Notes: generated by a model from the letters alone, not told the origin. A stretch of 64,000 nt of DNA from Citromicrobium sp. JLT1363 (GCF_000186705.1 NZ_AEUE01000008.1:186001-250000), one strand, 5' to 3'. Numbered from the stretch's first letter, positions 18,371-28,525 are shown. Translations and numbers: made by a program.

Positions 18371-20644
18371 ATGAGCGCAACGGTAGCGGCCCGGAAAATC
18401 CTGACCGGCCTTCACGAGTTGATGGCCACCCGCCTTTCGGCGCAGGACAAACTCGACCGCACTGTGGAGATCGTGGGCGAATCGCTCGATAGCGAAGTGT
18501 GCTCGATCTACCTGCTGCGTGGCGGCATGCTGGAACTGTCCGCCACGCGCGGGCTCAACCAGTCGGCCGTCCACGTCACCCGCCTTGCGGTGGGGGAGGG
18601 GCTGACCGGCACACTCGTCGCGCATGGGGAAACGCTCAACCTCGCGCAGGCCAAGGCGCATCCCGACTTCCAGTACCGGCCCGAAACCGGTGAGGACAAG
18701 TTCTCCAGCTTCGCGGGCGTGCCGATCGTCTATCGCGAGCGTGCGGTGGGCGCGCTCAACGTCCAGCATGTCGATCCGCGCCGGTACGAGGACGTGGAGA
18801 TCGAGGCGCTCCAGACCACCGCAATGGTGCTGAGCGAAATGATCGTGAACGCAGGGCTGATCGACGAGCGTTCGGCCGACGAGGCGGCGCCGGAACGCAG
18901 CGGTCCTGCGCAGCTGACCGGCCTGACGCTGGTGGCGGGCCTGGCAAGCGGTTCGGCGGTTTTCCACCAGCCCCGCATCACCATCGACAAGGTGGTCGCC
19001 GAAGACACCGAGTTCGAGCGGCAGCGGGTCTATCGCGCGTTCGAGCGCATGCGTGACCAGATCGACCAGATGGCGCAGCAGGCGGAATTCGGCGCGGGCG
19101 GCGAAACCGACGAGGTTCTCAAGGCCTACAAGGCCTTCGCCTACGACGAGGGCTGGAGCCGCCGGATCAACGAGGCGATCGATGCAGGGCTGACCGCGGA
19201 AGCCGCGATCGAGCGTGTGCAGCAACGCACCCGCATGCGCATGCGCGAAATCGACGATCCGCTGCTCGCGGACCGGATGCACGATCTGGAAGACCTCTCG
19301 AACCGCCTGCTTCGGATCGTCTCGGGGCAGATCGGAACCGCCGCGTCGAGCGGGCTGAAGGAAGACGCGATCCTGATCGCGCGCAATCTGGGCCCGGCCG
19401 AACTGCTCGAATATGATCGGCGGCGGCTCAAGGGCGTGATCCTGGAAGAAGGCTCGCTCACCTCGCATGTGGTGATCGTGGCGCGGGCTATGGGCATCCC
19501 GGTGCTGGGCCGCGTGCGGGGCCTGCGCGGCGTCGTGGGCGAGGGTGACCACGTGCTGCTCGACAGCGATGCCGGGCTCGCGCATGTCCGCGCCCAGACC
19601 TCGGTCATCGATGCGTTCGAGGCGCGCTTCGCCAAATCGAAGGAACGGCGTGCCGCCTATGCCGAACTGCGCGATGTGGAACCGTTCACGCGCTGCGGCA
19701 CGCGTATCCAGGTGATGATGAATGCTGGCCTGCGCGATGATCTGACCACGCTTTCGATGGTCGGCGCCGACGGTATCGGCCTGTTCCGCACCGAGTTCCA
19801 GTTTCTCGTCTCCGCCACGCTGCCGCAGCGCGAGAAGCAGACGCGCTTCTACAAGGATGTGCTCGATGCGGCGGGCAGCAAGCCGGTGGTGTTCCGCACC
19901 GTCGATATCGGCGGCGACAAGGCGGTGCCCTATCTTTCGAGCGACAGTGGCGCGGCAGACGAGAACCCGGCGATGGGCTGGCGGGCCCTGCGCCTCGCGC
20001 TGGAGCGCGACGGCCTGTTCAAGGCACAGGCCCGCGCGCTGATCGAGGCGGCGGGCGGGCGCACGCTCAGGGTCATGTTCCCCATGATCTCCGAACCGTG
20101 GGAATTCGATGCCGCCCGTGCAGTGTTCGAGGAACAGCGGGAATTCCTGCGTGCGCGCAAGCGGATCATCCTGCCCGAAGAGATCGAATATGGCGCGATG
20201 ATCGAGGTGCCGGGGCTGGTCGAGGTGCTCGATCTTCTGGTGCCCAAGGTGTCCTTCCTTTCTGTGGGCACCAATGATCTTACCCAGTTCCTGTTCGCTG
20301 CCGACCGTGCCAACCCCAAGCTGGCTGCGCGCTACGACTGGCTGTCCCCGGCTATCCTGCGGTTCCTCAAGCGGATCGTGGATGCGACCGCCGGGCATCA
20401 GGTGCGGCTGGGCCTGTGCGGCGAAATGGGCGGACGACGGCTGGAGGCGCTCGCGCTGCTGGGCCTGGGATATCGCCGCCTTTCGATCACGCCGGTTTCC
20501 GTAGGCCCGATCAAGGAACTGATCCGGCAGATCGACCTCGATGAGGTGGGCAGCTTCATGAGTCGGCTGATCGCGCAACCGCCCCCCGATACGCGCGCGG
20601 CGATTGCCCAATGGGCGCAGGAACACGGCATCGAAGTGGAATGA
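18371..20644 (+). CDS. ptsP: Phosphoenolpyruvate-protein phosphotransferase PtsP (EI-Ntr)
   Basis: First enzyme of the nitrogen phosphotransferase chain: it autophosphorylates from PEP and passes phosphate to NPr. The 757 residues comprise an N-terminal GAF domain (about 15-165), the EI N-terminal domain with active-site His near residue 366 in LTSHVVIVARAMGIPVLG, and the PEP-binding TIM barrel with GIGLFRTEFQFL and a C-terminal GLCGEMGG Cys. The GAF domain distinguishes it from sugar EI. NPr and EIIA-Ntr genes are not in the window. In relatives the system senses glutamine/2-oxoglutarate balance. Confidence 0.95.
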   Translation: MSATVAARKILTGLHELMATRLSAQDKLDRTVEIVGESLDSEVCSIYLLRGGMLELSATRGLNQSAVHVTRLAVGEGLTGTLVAHGETLNLAQAKAHPDFQYRPETGEDKFSSFAGVPIVYRERAVGALNVQHVDPRRYEDVEIEALQTTAMVLSEMIVNAGLIDERSADEAAPERSGPAQLTGLTLVAGLASGSAVFHQPRITIDKVVAEDTEFERQRVYRAFERMRDQIDQMAQQAEFGAGGETDEVLKAYKAFAYDEGWSRRINEAIDAGLTAEAAIERVQQRTRMRMREIDDPLLADRMHDLEDLSNRLLRIVSGQIGTAASSGLKEDAILIARNLGPAELLEYDRRRLKGVILEEGSLTSHVVIVARAMGIPVLGRVRGLRGVVGEGDHVLLDSDAGLAHVRAQTSVIDAFEARFAKSKERRAAYAELRDVEPFTRCGTRIQVMMNAGLRDDLTTLSMVGADGIGLFRTEFQFLVSATLPQREKQTRFYKDVLDAAGSKPVVFRTVDIGGDKAVPYLSSDSGAADENPAMGWRALRLALERDGLFKAQARALIEAAGGRTLRVMFPMISEPWEFDAARAVFEEQREFLRARKRIILPEEIEYGAMIEVPGLVEVLDLLVPKVSFLSVGTNDLTQFLFAADRANPKLAARYDWLSPAILRFLKRIVDATAGHQVRLGLCGEMGGRRLEALALLGLGYRRLSITPVSVGPIKELIRQIDLDEVGSFMSRLIAQPPPDTRAAIAQWAQEHGIEVE

Positions 20645-20754
20645 TCCTGTTCCGGCTGGGAAAAAGGCGCAAAATCCGGTCTTCCCGCCGTTGGCTTCGC
20701 ATGGGAACGCCGCTAGACAGGGCGTTCCTGCAGCGGGGGCCGTAAGGATCAGTA

Positions 20755-21636
20755 ATGGCGGACGACGAACCCGGATTCGAAATAGACAATTCCGAGCCGG
20801 CTGCCCCGGGCGAGCGGCTGCGTGCCGCGCGCGAAGCCAAGGGCATGAGCATAGAGGATGTGGCTTCGGCCACGCGGATTCCCAGGAATCATCTCGAATC
20901 CATCGAAGATGGCGATTTTGCCGTGCTGCCGGGCCGGACCTATGCGATCGGCTTTTCGCGCAGCTACGCCAAGGCGGTGGGCCTCAACGACGACGAAATC
21001 GTCAACGAAGTGCGCGAACAGCTCGGGATCGAAGACCCTTCCGAGCGTCTGCGCGACGGCACCATCCAGACCGAAGATCCCACCCGCCTGCCATCGCGCG
21101 GGCTGGTGATCGGTTCGATCGTGGCAGCCGTGATCCTTCTGCTCGGCCTCTTCGCCTTCTCGCGCACCTTCTTCAATCCCGGCGCCGGGCCCGATTCCCT
21201 GCTGGCAGCAGAGGAAGACCGGACGATTGCCGAAGAGCAGGCGCAGGCAGCGGCGACGCAGAGCGCCAGCCAGCAGCCGGCAGCCGATGGCCCGGTCGTA
21301 TTCACTTCCACCGAAGAGGGCATGTGGGTGCGCTTCTACGATGGCGTTGAATCGAACGTGCTGATGGAAAGCCTGATGGCCGAGGGTGAAAGCTATACCA
21401 TCCCCGACACTGCCGAGGACCCGCAGATGCGCACCGGGCGGCCCGACGCATTCACGATCACGATCGGCGGGCAGAGCGTGCCGCGCCTCGCCGAGAACGA
21501 TGCGGTCGTCAGCGATGTGGAGGTGAGCGCGGAGGCGCTGCTGGCGCGCGACGGCATCGGCCTGCCCGGTGAGGGAAGCGACGCGGAGGGCGCCGACAGC
21601 CCGCCGCAGAGCACCGGAACCGGCGGCGTTCGCTGA
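20755..21636 (+). CDS. RodZ-like helix-turn-helix membrane protein
   Basis: A 293-residue bitopic protein: a Cro/CI-type HTH (about residues 20-85, with IEDVASATRIPRNHLESIEDGDFAVLPGRTY), a linker, one transmembrane helix at about 118-140, and a periplasmic region ending in a DUF4115-like domain. This is the arrangement of RodZ, which anchors MreB to the membrane. The EGMWVRFYDG strand belongs to the DUF4115 fold. It begins the run rodZ-cpoB-tilS. A hairpin at about 20704-20728 lies just before it. Confidence 0.8.
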   Translation: MADDEPGFEIDNSEPAAPGERLRAAREAKGMSIEDVASATRIPRNHLESIEDGDFAVLPGRTYAIGFSRSYAKAVGLNDDEIVNEVREQLGIEDPSERLRDGTIQTEDPTRLPSRGLVIGSIVAAVILLLGLFAFSRTFFNPGAGPDSLLAAEEDRTIAEEQAQAAATQSASQQPAADGPVVFTSTEEGMWVRFYDGVESNVLMESLMAEGESYTIPDTAEDPQMRTGRPDAFTITIGGQSVPRLAENDAVVSDVEVSAEALLARDGIGLPGEGSDAEGADSPPQSTGTGGVR

Positions 21637-21731
21637 TCGGCGCAAGGGTATCGAGAAAGCGATGGTTCAGCCCCGGTTCGTGACGAAGGGGGCACCACCC
21701 GCGAAAACGGACTTGGAATACGAGGGAGACA

Positions 21732-22649
21732 ATGACTTTGTTCAATTCATCCGCGAAACCCCGCGCGGTTTTGATCGGCGCGCTGGCCGGCCTGCTCGTG
21801 ACAACGGGCACGCCCGCAGTCGCGCAGGACGGTGACGAAGCGCGCATCCGCAAGCTCGAAGCCGAAGTCCGCGCGCTTCAGCGGCGGGTCTTCCCCGGTG
21901 GCGACGGGCGCTATTTCGAGCCCGAAATCTCATCATCGCAGAGCGGCGGCGCGACGAATGCCGCGCAGACGACTGCCGTTACCGACATTCTGGCCCGGCT
22001 CGACGCGCTGGAATCCTCGATCCAGACGCTGACGGGGCAGGTCGAGCAGGTCACCAACACGCAGCGGGGCTTCGAGGCGCGCCTTTCCGCGCTCGAAAGC
22101 GCGACCGTGCCGCGCACCGCCTCGAATACATCCGGCTCCGGCACGACCACCCAGCCACGCACGACGACGACGCCTACGCCCACACCTGCGCAAAGCTCCG
22201 GCCCCAGCGCAGAGCGTCTTGCCGCGGTGCGCGCGATCACCAAGCCGCAGACCGACGATGCGGGCGACGACGATTACTCCTACGGCTTCCGCCTGTGGGA
22301 GGCCGAGCTTTATCCCGAGGCGCAGCAGGCGCTCGCCGCCTTCGTGGAGCAGTATCCGAACCACTGGCGCACCACCTACGGGCGCAACCTGCTGGGCCGT
22401 GCTTATCTCGACAACGGACAGGCGCGTGAGGCCGCTCCGTGGTTCCTGCAGAACTACCAGGCCGATAACGACGCCGCCCGTGCACCGGACAGCCTGCTCT
22501 ATCTTGCCGAAGCAATGATCGAGCTGGGCGATACGGACCGCGCGTGCATCGCCCTTGCCGAATTCGGCGAGACCTATCCGGCAATCGCCGCCGGTCGGTT
22601 GAGCGATCAGTACGAAGCGAACCGGCGCAAGGTGAGCTGCTCCAATTAA
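21732..22649 (+). CDS. cpoB: CpoB/YbgF-like periplasmic TPR protein
   Basis: A 305-residue secreted protein. A signal peptide ends near PAVAQ; a short coiled-coil trimerisation segment follows (IRKLEAEVRALQRRV), then a Thr/Pro/Ser-rich linker and C-terminal TPR repeats (YGFRLWEAELYPEAQQAL, RNLLGRAYLDNGQAREA). This is the CpoB plan; CpoB links peptidoglycan synthesis to Tol-Pal during constriction. tol-pal genes are not adjacent here. The stop codon overlaps the proposed ATT start of tilS by one base. Confidence 0.85.
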   Translation: MTLFNSSAKPRAVLIGALAGLLVTTGTPAVAQDGDEARIRKLEAEVRALQRRVFPGGDGRYFEPEISSSQSGGATNAAQTTAVTDILARLDALESSIQTLTGQVEQVTNTQRGFEARLSALESATVPRTASNTSGSGTTTQPRTTTTPTPTPAQSSGPSAERLAAVRAITKPQTDDAGDDDYSYGFRLWEAELYPEAQQALAAFVEQYPNHWRTTYGRNLLGRAYLDNGQAREAAPWFLQNYQADNDAARAPDSLLYLAEAMIELGDTDRACIALAEFGETYPAIAAGRLSDQYEANRRKVSCSN

Positions 22650-23643
22650 CGCAGAGGTCGATCCGGCGCTGGTCGCGCGGTTTCTCGCCGATTGCCGGCT
22701 GGACGAGGATTACGGGGAGAGGCTGGGCGTGGCGGTGTCCGGGGGGCCGGACAGCCTCGCCCTGCTTCTGCTGGCCAATGCCGCGATGCCGGGCCGGGTC
22801 GATGCTGCAACGGTCGACCACGGCCTGCGGACCGAATCGCGGGCGGAAGCAGAGTTCGTCGGAGAGGTGTGCGCGCAGATCGGCGTGCCCCACGCGATCC
22901 TTTCGGTGGAACTGGCGGCCGGCAACACGCAGGCGATGGCGCGCGCGGCGCGCTACGAGGCACTGGGCCTGCACTTCACGCAGATGGGGGTGGCCACATT
23001 CGCCACGGCGCATCACGCCGACGACCAGGCGGAAACGCTGCTGATGCGGCTCAACCGGGGGAGCGGCCTGTCGGGGCTGGCAGGCGTGCGGCCTTCCTCG
23101 ATCTTCTTTCCCGCCGGAGTGGTCGCCGAAATGCTCCTGATCCGGCCCCTGCTGGGATGGCGGCGAGAGGAACTTGCCGCGATCGTGGCCGAGGCAGGCA
23201 TCGAACCGGTGAAAGATCCCTCCAACACCGACGACGCGTACGAGCGCGCGCGGATACGCAAGGCGAGTGCCGATCTCGACTGGCTCGATCCGTCCGCCAT
23301 GGCGCGCTCCGCCCGGTATCTGGCAGAAGCGGAAGTGGCGGTGGAGCATATCGTCCAGCAGACGGCCCGAAGCTGCTGTATCTGGCGCGACGGGGGATGT
23401 GCTTTCACGTGGGGGCATCCACGCCTGATCGAAATCGGCGTGGTCGAACTCATTCTGGAAGGGCTCGGCGCGTCCGATCTTCGCAAATCGGACATCGCCC
23501 GGATGATCGACCGGTTGCGTTCGGGGGAGAATGCCTCGCTCGGCGGTGTGCTCGCCCGGCGGCGGATGTACCCCACCGCGGAGCGGACGACCACCGACGT
23601 GATGTGGTTCGAACCCGAGCCGCCGCGATCCGCCGGGGCGTGA
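22645..23643 (+). CDS. tilS: tRNA(Ile)-lysidine synthase TilS, probable ATT start
   Basis: Adds lysine to C34 of tRNA-Ile(CAU), so that AUA is read as Ile. The PP-loop SGGPDSLALLLL and the HHADDQAETLLMRLNRGSG and KDPSNTDD motifs are clear. The protein is about 332 residues, without the long C-terminal domains of E. coli TilS. No ATG, GTG or TTG exists between the upstream stop (22633) and a GTG at 22729, which would delete the helix before the P-loop strand. An ATT at 22645 sits 8 nt after AAGGTGAG and overlaps the cpoB stop, so I prefer it. The GTG also has a purine-rich leader and remains possible. Confidence 0.85.
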   Translation: MNAEVDPALVARFLADCRLDEDYGERLGVAVSGGPDSLALLLLANAAMPGRVDAATVDHGLRTESRAEAEFVGEVCAQIGVPHAILSVELAAGNTQAMARAARYEALGLHFTQMGVATFATAHHADDQAETLLMRLNRGSGLSGLAGVRPSSIFFPAGVVAEMLLIRPLLGWRREELAAIVAEAGIEPVKDPSNTDDAYERARIRKASADLDWLDPSAMARSARYLAEAEVAVEHIVQQTARSCCIWRDGGCAFTWGHPRLIEIGVVELILEGLGASDLRKSDIARMIDRLRSGENASLGGVLARRRMYPTAERTTTDVMWFEPEPPRSAGA

Positions 23644-23646
23644 GGC

Positions 23647-24489
23647 CTAGGTGATCGGTTCGCCCAGCTTGAGCGTTTCCCCGCGGGTGATGATCACCTT
23701 GTCGCCCTTCTTCGCCACGGCGAACACCTTGGCCGCGAATTCGTTGGGCAGCCCGATGCAGCCGTGGCTGGCATAGCCGTTTTCTACCTGCGAACCGTGC
23801 AGCGCCACGCCATCATTGGTGAGGAACATCGAATAGGGCATGGGTGCGTTGTTGTACTTCTCCGACACGTTGTGCCGCATCTTGTAGCGGATCGGGAACG
23901 TGCCGAGCGGGGTAGGGTGTTCCTGCGTGCCGAGCAGTACAGCCGCCGCGCCGATCTCGTACCCGCCGCGGAAAACCGAGATGACACGCGCATCGAGATC
24001 GACCGTCATCACGATCGGGCCGGGCGGCACTCCGTCCGTATCCCAATGCCACTCGCCGTAACGGATCGGGCCGGTAATCGGCAGGACGCGCTTGACCACC
24101 ATGGGCTCTGCCCGCGCCGGGGTCCGGCGCGAGACGGTGCGCGACGACTGGTCGCGCGCATCGTAGATGGTCTCGCCTTCGCGCACTGCGCTGGCGGGGG
24201 CCGTTTCGGAGGTGCCGGGCGCGGTGGCTTCGTCCGCCTCGATCGTCTCGTCGGTCAGCGCGGTGTCGGCTTCCGCTTCGGAATCAAGCGCTTCTGCGCC
24301 GTCCTGCGTACCGGTGCCATTGCCAAACTTGGAGGGATCGACCGGAATCGCGTCTTCCAGGTCCGGCGCCGCAGCCACGCTGTGCGTTTCGGCGCCGGTA
24401 TCGAGGAAACGCGCGCCGATGGATGCGCCGCCGAACAGCAGCACGGTCGCCAGTGTGGCGCCACCGATCCAGATGAGGGCTTTGCTCAT
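23647..24489 (-). CDS. L,D-transpeptidase (YkuD domain)
   Basis: A 280-residue periplasmic enzyme that makes 3-3 peptidoglycan cross-links or attaches proteins to peptidoglycan. It has an N-terminal membrane anchor or signal (IWIGGATLATVLLFGGASI) and a long acidic disordered linker to about residue 135. The C-terminal YkuD domain carries the catalytic signature HGSQVENGYASHGCIGLP. I chose the ATG at 24489 because AAGAAGG lies 8 nt upstream; the open frame extends further but lacks a ribosome site. Confidence 0.9.
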   Translation of the reverse strand: MSKALIWIGGATLATVLLFGGASIGARFLDTGAETHSVAAAPDLEDAIPVDPSKFGNGTGTQDGAEALDSEAEADTALTDETIEADEATAPGTSETAPASAVREGETIYDARDQSSRTVSRRTPARAEPMVVKRVLPITGPIRYGEWHWDTDGVPPGPIVMTVDLDARVISVFRGGYEIGAAAVLLGTQEHPTPLGTFPIRYKMRHNVSEKYNNAPMPYSMFLTNDGVALHGSQVENGYASHGCIGLPNEFAAKVFAVAKKGDKVIITRGETLKLGEPIT

Positions 24490-24596
24490 ATCAATGCCTT
24501 CTTGCCTCGCGCGCGCGGGAAATCCTAGCGTACGTGGCCTTCGCGTCTCGTCACGAGACGGTATAGCGGGCAAAGGTTAACGGCGGAGAAGGCCGC

Positions 24597-25394
24597 CTAG
24601 TCCCGCCATACCTCCACGGTCTTCTCGCACAGATCGACCATGCCGAAGCTGGTCAGGAAGCTGACATCGGCCGCGTCCCGGCCCACGCCGATCTTCACGA
24701 TTTCGTCCGCGCGGGCCATGCCGGTCGCATCGACCAGCTGCCAGGTTCCGCCGTCCTCACTCTCGGGATCGTGCAGGAAGACTTCGGCCACAGCGTGAAA
24801 ATCCTGCGGGTTTACGTCGGGCCCGTAGCAGGCGACGTAGCGCGCCGGGATCGTGCTGGCACGCGCAAGCGAGATGACCACGTGGGCGAAATCCCGACAG
24901 ATGCCGCGCCGCTCCACGAAACTGTCGAGCGCGGTGGTGTGCGCATCCGAACTGCCGGGCGCGTAGGCAAACCGGTCCGACACCCACTCGCGGATCGCCT
25001 CGACACGCTCTCCGCCAGAGGTCCCGCCGAACTGCGCCTCGACAAAGCTCTGGAACCTGTCTGCCGGGCAGAAGGCGGAATCGAAAAGGTATTGCACCGG
25101 GGCTGCAGGCATCCGGTGCGGATCGAGCTGCTGCAGCGATGGCAGGTCGACAAGCTGTCGCTGGATCTCGACCCGCGCATCGTGTCGCACCTCGAAGCGT
25201 CCGTCGGCACGCACCCAGACACGCTCCCCAATGTCCTCCTGCGCCGGAATGCGGATGCACTGCGCGGCCTCGGTCATTTGCGTATTGCAGGAGAGCAGCT
25301 TCTGCTCGGGAATGTCTGCCGCTTCGAACTGAAGCATGGCATCGATTGGCGCTTCGGTGGTGAAGGCGAAGCTCGATCGGATGGAAATGGTCAT
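24597..25394 (-). CDS. Transglutaminase-like cysteine protease family protein
   Basis: A 265-residue cytoplasmic protein with an N-terminal beta-rich domain (about 1-110) and a transglutaminase core. The catalytic triad is visible as Cys in RRGICRDFAH, His in QDFHAVAEVF and Asp in LVDATGMA. Such proteins are often proteases or amidases and not cross-linkers. No partner genes of the usual transglutaminase/alpha-E/circularly permuted ATP-grasp cluster are adjacent. Substrate unknown. Confidence 0.85.
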   Translation of the reverse strand: MTISIRSSFAFTTEAPIDAMLQFEAADIPEQKLLSCNTQMTEAAQCIRIPAQEDIGERVWVRADGRFEVRHDARVEIQRQLVDLPSLQQLDPHRMPAAPVQYLFDSAFCPADRFQSFVEAQFGGTSGGERVEAIREWVSDRFAYAPGSSDAHTTALDSFVERRGICRDFAHVVISLARASTIPARYVACYGPDVNPQDFHAVAEVFLHDPESEDGGTWQLVDATGMARADEIVKIGVGRDAADVSFLTSFGMVDLCEKTVEVWRD

Positions 25395-25433
25395 ACCCGG
25401 TAACGCGCCGCGAGCATCAAGTGCCGAGTTTTC

Positions 25434-26825
25434 TCAAACTTTTTCGCTCGGCACGCCGAACAGGTCGTGCTCGTCGGCGTCTTCCACCATCACCTCCACG
25501 ATATCTCCGGACGCCAGGCTGGCGGAGACATTGCGCAGGAACACGTTGCCATCGATCTCGGGCGCGTCGGCCTGGCTTCGCCCGGTGGCGCCGATATCGC
25601 CATCTTCATCGGGTTCGCCGACCTCGTCGATGATGACGGGGAGGGTGCGCCCGATCTTGGCCTGAAGCTTGGCCGCGCTGATCCGCGCGGTTACTTCCAT
25701 GATCCGGGCGTAGCGTTCTTCCTTCACAGCTTCGGGCACCGGATCGGGCAGGGCATTGGCTGCCGCGCCCTCGACCGGTTCGAAGCGGAAGGCGCCCACA
25801 CGGTCCAGCTGCGCTTCTTCCAGCCAGTCGAGCAGGTACTGGAAATCCTCTTCCGTCTCGCCGGGGAAGCCGACCACGAAGCTGCTTCGCACTGCAATCT
25901 CGGGGCAGATCTCGCGCCAGCTTTTCAGGCGTTCGAGTACCTTGGCCTCGTTCGCGGGGCGCTTCATGCGCTTCAGAACCGATGGCGCGGCATGCTGGAA
26001 CGGAATGTCGAGATAGGGCGTCAGCAGCCCTTCGGCCATCAGCGGGATGACCTGATCGACGTGCGGGTAGGGATAAACGTAGTGCAGCCGCACCCACGGC
26101 GGCGTGCCCTGATCGGTCCGTAGCTGGCCCAACTCGCGCGCCAGATCGGTCATGTGCGCGCGGACTTCTCTGCCCTTCCACTCGCGCGGCTCGTGGCGGG
26201 TATCGACGCCATAGGCCGAGGTGTCCTGGCTGATGACCAGCAGTTCCTTCGTGCCCGCCGCGACCAGCTTTTCCGCCTCGCGCAGCACCGCGTCGATCCG
26301 TCGGCTGACGAGTTTCCCGCGCAGGGAGGGGATGATGCAGAAGGCGCAGGAGTGATTGCACCCTTCGGAAATCTTGAGATAGCCGTAGTGGCGCGGCGTC
26401 AGCTTGATATCCGCCAGATCGGGCTGGGGGATCAGGTCGATATACGGCCCCTGGCTTGGCGGCGCGTGCTCGTGCACGGCTTCCACCACTTGCTCGTACT
26501 GATGCGCGCCGGTCACTGCGAGCACCTGAGGGTGCGCGGCACGGATCGCATCGGCTTCGTCGCCCATGCAGCCGGTCACGATCACGCGGCCGTTTTCGGC
26601 AATCGCCTCGCCGATCGCCTGCAGGCTCTCCTCCTTGGCGGAATCGAGAAAGCCGCAGGTGTTGACCAGCACGATGTCCGCACCGGCATAGTCGGGGCTC
26701 ATCGTATAGCCGTCGGCGCGCAGGCGCGTGAGGATGCGCTCGGAATCGACGAGCGCCTTGGGGCAGCCGAGGCTGACCATGCCGACCTTCTTGGGGTCGG
26801 GAATAGTGGTGGTGGTTGCTGTCAT
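25434..26825 (-). CDS. rimO: Ribosomal protein S12 methylthiotransferase RimO
   Basis: A radical-SAM enzyme that methylthiolates the conserved Asp of ribosomal protein S12. The 463 residues contain the N-terminal UPF0004 cluster-binding Cys (21, 57 and 86), the radical-SAM CxxxCxxC at 156-163 (GCNHSCAFC) and a C-terminal TRAM domain ending near [11 protein letters not shown]. The opening [16 protein letters not shown] distinguishes RimO from MiaB. Confidence 0.95.
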   Translation of the reverse strand: MTATTTTIPDPKKVGMVSLGCPKALVDSERILTRLRADGYTMSPDYAGADIVLVNTCGFLDSAKEESLQAIGEAIAENGRVIVTGCMGDEADAIRAAHPQVLAVTGAHQYEQVVEAVHEHAPPSQGPYIDLIPQPDLADIKLTPRHYGYLKISEGCNHSCAFCIIPSLRGKLVSRRIDAVLREAEKLVAAGTKELLVISQDTSAYGVDTRHEPREWKGREVRAHMTDLARELGQLRTDQGTPPWVRLHYVYPYPHVDQVIPLMAEGLLTPYLDIPFQHAAPSVLKRMKRPANEAKVLERLKSWREICPEIAVRSSFVVGFPGETEEDFQYLLDWLEEAQLDRVGAFRFEPVEGAAANALPDPVPEAVKEERYARIMEVTARISAAKLQAKIGRTLPVIIDEVGEPDEDGDIGATGRSQADAPEIDGNVFLRNVSASLASGDIVEVMVEDADEHDLFGVPSEKV

Positions 26826-26901
26826 GATTGGTCGCGCCCTCTACACCCATGCGCCGCTTTGCGCTAGGCGGCGCGTCGCGTTGCAATTAGGAGCCGCCGC
26901 G

Positions 26902-27303
26902 ATGGGCCAGATAGACCTTCTGAGAGTTATCCTTGGCGCAGGCGCCTTCTTTCTGGTCGGCATGGTCTGGTATGGCGTGCTGTTCGGCAAGATATGGAAA
27001 CGCGCCATCGGGCGTAGCGAAGACGAGGATTTCAGCGGCGACCGGCCGATCTGGCTTGTCTTCGGACTTACCTTCGCCTTTGCGCTGCTGATTTCGCTGA
27101 CGCTGGCGCACCAGTTCGCCATGTCGAGCCCGTCGGTGCGCGCGATGATGATGATCTCGGTCGGCTACGGGCTGATGCTGATGGTGCCCGCCATCGGCAT
27201 CCGCTACCTCTATCTGAACGCCCCGTGGCAGGTCTTTGCCATCGACGCCGGGTTCTTCGTTACCGCGATGGCGGCGATGGGCGGGGTCTTCGTGCTGCTC
27301 TAG
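26902..27303 (+). CDS. DUF1761 small membrane protein
   Basis: A 133-residue protein with four predicted helices, matching DUF1761. It begins MGQIDLLRVILGAGAFFLVGMVWYGVLF. AGGAG lies 8 nt before the ATG at 26902. It overlaps the end of the convergent potassium channel gene by 4 nt. Function unknown. Confidence 0.75.
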   Translation: MGQIDLLRVILGAGAFFLVGMVWYGVLFGKIWKRAIGRSEDEDFSGDRPIWLVFGLTFAFALLISLTLAHQFAMSSPSVRAMMMISVGYGLMLMVPAIGIRYLYLNAPWQVFAIDAGFFVTAMAAMGGVFVLL

Positions 27304-28433
27304 CGGCGCGCTTCCTGCTGCTTGGCGCGTCCGTTTCCGCTGCCGTCGCCCAGATCCTCGCCCTCGATCGTGGGCACGATCTCGACCACGATGTCACCCG
27401 CCTGCAGGTTCTGGCATTCTTCCTCCCAGAAACCCAGTGCCTCGCCATTGCGATAAATCCTGAGGCCGCGTCCGCCGGTGCGCAGATCGGAGATCGCGCA
27501 GCCGCATTCCTCCGCCGTGACCGGGCGTTCGACCAGCTGGACCCGACCGGAGATGGAGGCAAGGTCGGCCAGGTAGTCGGCGATGTGCGCACCCTTCACG
27601 CTCCCCGCCAGCAGCAGGCCGGTAAAGTGGACCGGATTGATGACATTGTTGGCCCCGGCCTGACGCGCGATGCTCTCGTTATCGAGAGCGCGCACGACCA
27701 CGCTGATCGGCACGGCAGGCGCGAGCGCACGCACGGTGAGCACGATCAGGATGGAGGTATCGTCGCGTCCTGCGGAGACGAGCACGCTTTGCGCACGGTC
27801 GATCCGCACGGCTTTCAGCGTTTCGTCGCGCGTGGCATCGGCCGCCATGATATTGCAGCCCAGCGCCTCCGCTTCCGCCAGCCGTTCCTCGCTCGGGTCG
27901 ATCACGACGATGCAGTGCGGATCGGTGCCGCGCTCGATCAGTTCGTTGACCGATTCGGAGCCCGACACGCCGTAGCCCAGCACGACCACGTGGTCGGACA
28001 ATTGCTCCTGGATGCGGTTCATGCGGAATTTCTCCCAGCTGCGCTGAATGAGGAAGTTGTAGGCCGTGCCGACGAAAATGAAGAGGACGGCGAAGCGGAC
28101 CGGCGTCACGATCACGGCTTCCACCAGCCTGGCGCGATCGGTGATCGGTGCGATGTCCCCGAAACCGGTCGTCGTGATCGAGATCATGGTGAAGTAGACG
28201 ACGTCGAGGAAGCTGACCTCCCCGTCCAGATTGTCGACCAGCCCTTCGCGATCCCACCAGTGGATCATGATGACGAGGAAGATCAGGCCCAGCGCCAGAC
28301 CCAGCCGGATGGAAAGGTCTCCCCACACCGGCACCTTCAGTGCGCGGCGCAGCGGCTGGAACTTCGGCCCGCGCACATCGCGCGTGCTCATGCCCGTGCG
28401 GACCTTTTCGATTTGCTGCTTGTCGCGGCTCAT
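27300..28433 (-). CDS. Potassium channel with RCK (TrkA-N) domain
   Basis: A 377-residue two-helix potassium channel subunit. The first helix spans about residues 42-58. The pore loop and selectivity filter TTTGFGD are at 87-93, and the second helix follows at about 106-125. The cytoplasmic RCK domain starts with HVVVLGYGVSGSES, a Rossmann nucleotide site, and a TrkA-C-like domain closes the protein. The architecture matches MthK and prokaryotic BK-like channels. The gating ligand cannot be read from sequence. Confidence 0.9.
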   Translation of the reverse strand: MSRDKQQIEKVRTGMSTRDVRGPKFQPLRRALKVPVWGDLSIRLGLALGLIFLVIMIHWWDREGLVDNLDGEVSFLDVVYFTMISITTTGFGDIAPITDRARLVEAVIVTPVRFAVLFIFVGTAYNFLIQRSWEKFRMNRIQEQLSDHVVVLGYGVSGSESVNELIERGTDPHCIVVIDPSEERLAEAEALGCNIMAADATRDETLKAVRIDRAQSVLVSAGRDDTSILIVLTVRALAPAVPISVVVRALDNESIARQAGANNVINPVHFTGLLLAGSVKGAHIADYLADLASISGRVQLVERPVTAEECGCAISDLRTGGRGLRIYRNGEALGFWEEECQNLQAGDIVVEIVPTIEGEDLGDGSGNGRAKQQEARR

Positions 28434-28525
28434 GAGGGGAAACTGCTCATCGGAACAGTTCGATTAGCGACGCACCGGGGGCGCCGCAACAATAGGAGTT
28501 CGGACCGTGCAATAGGCGAGCTGGT

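Noticed and set aside
18248-20626. 792-codon open frame antisense to ptsP
   Set aside because: It mirrors ptsP exactly, has His/Arg/Asp-rich composition typical of the antisense of GC-rich genes, and shows no domain.
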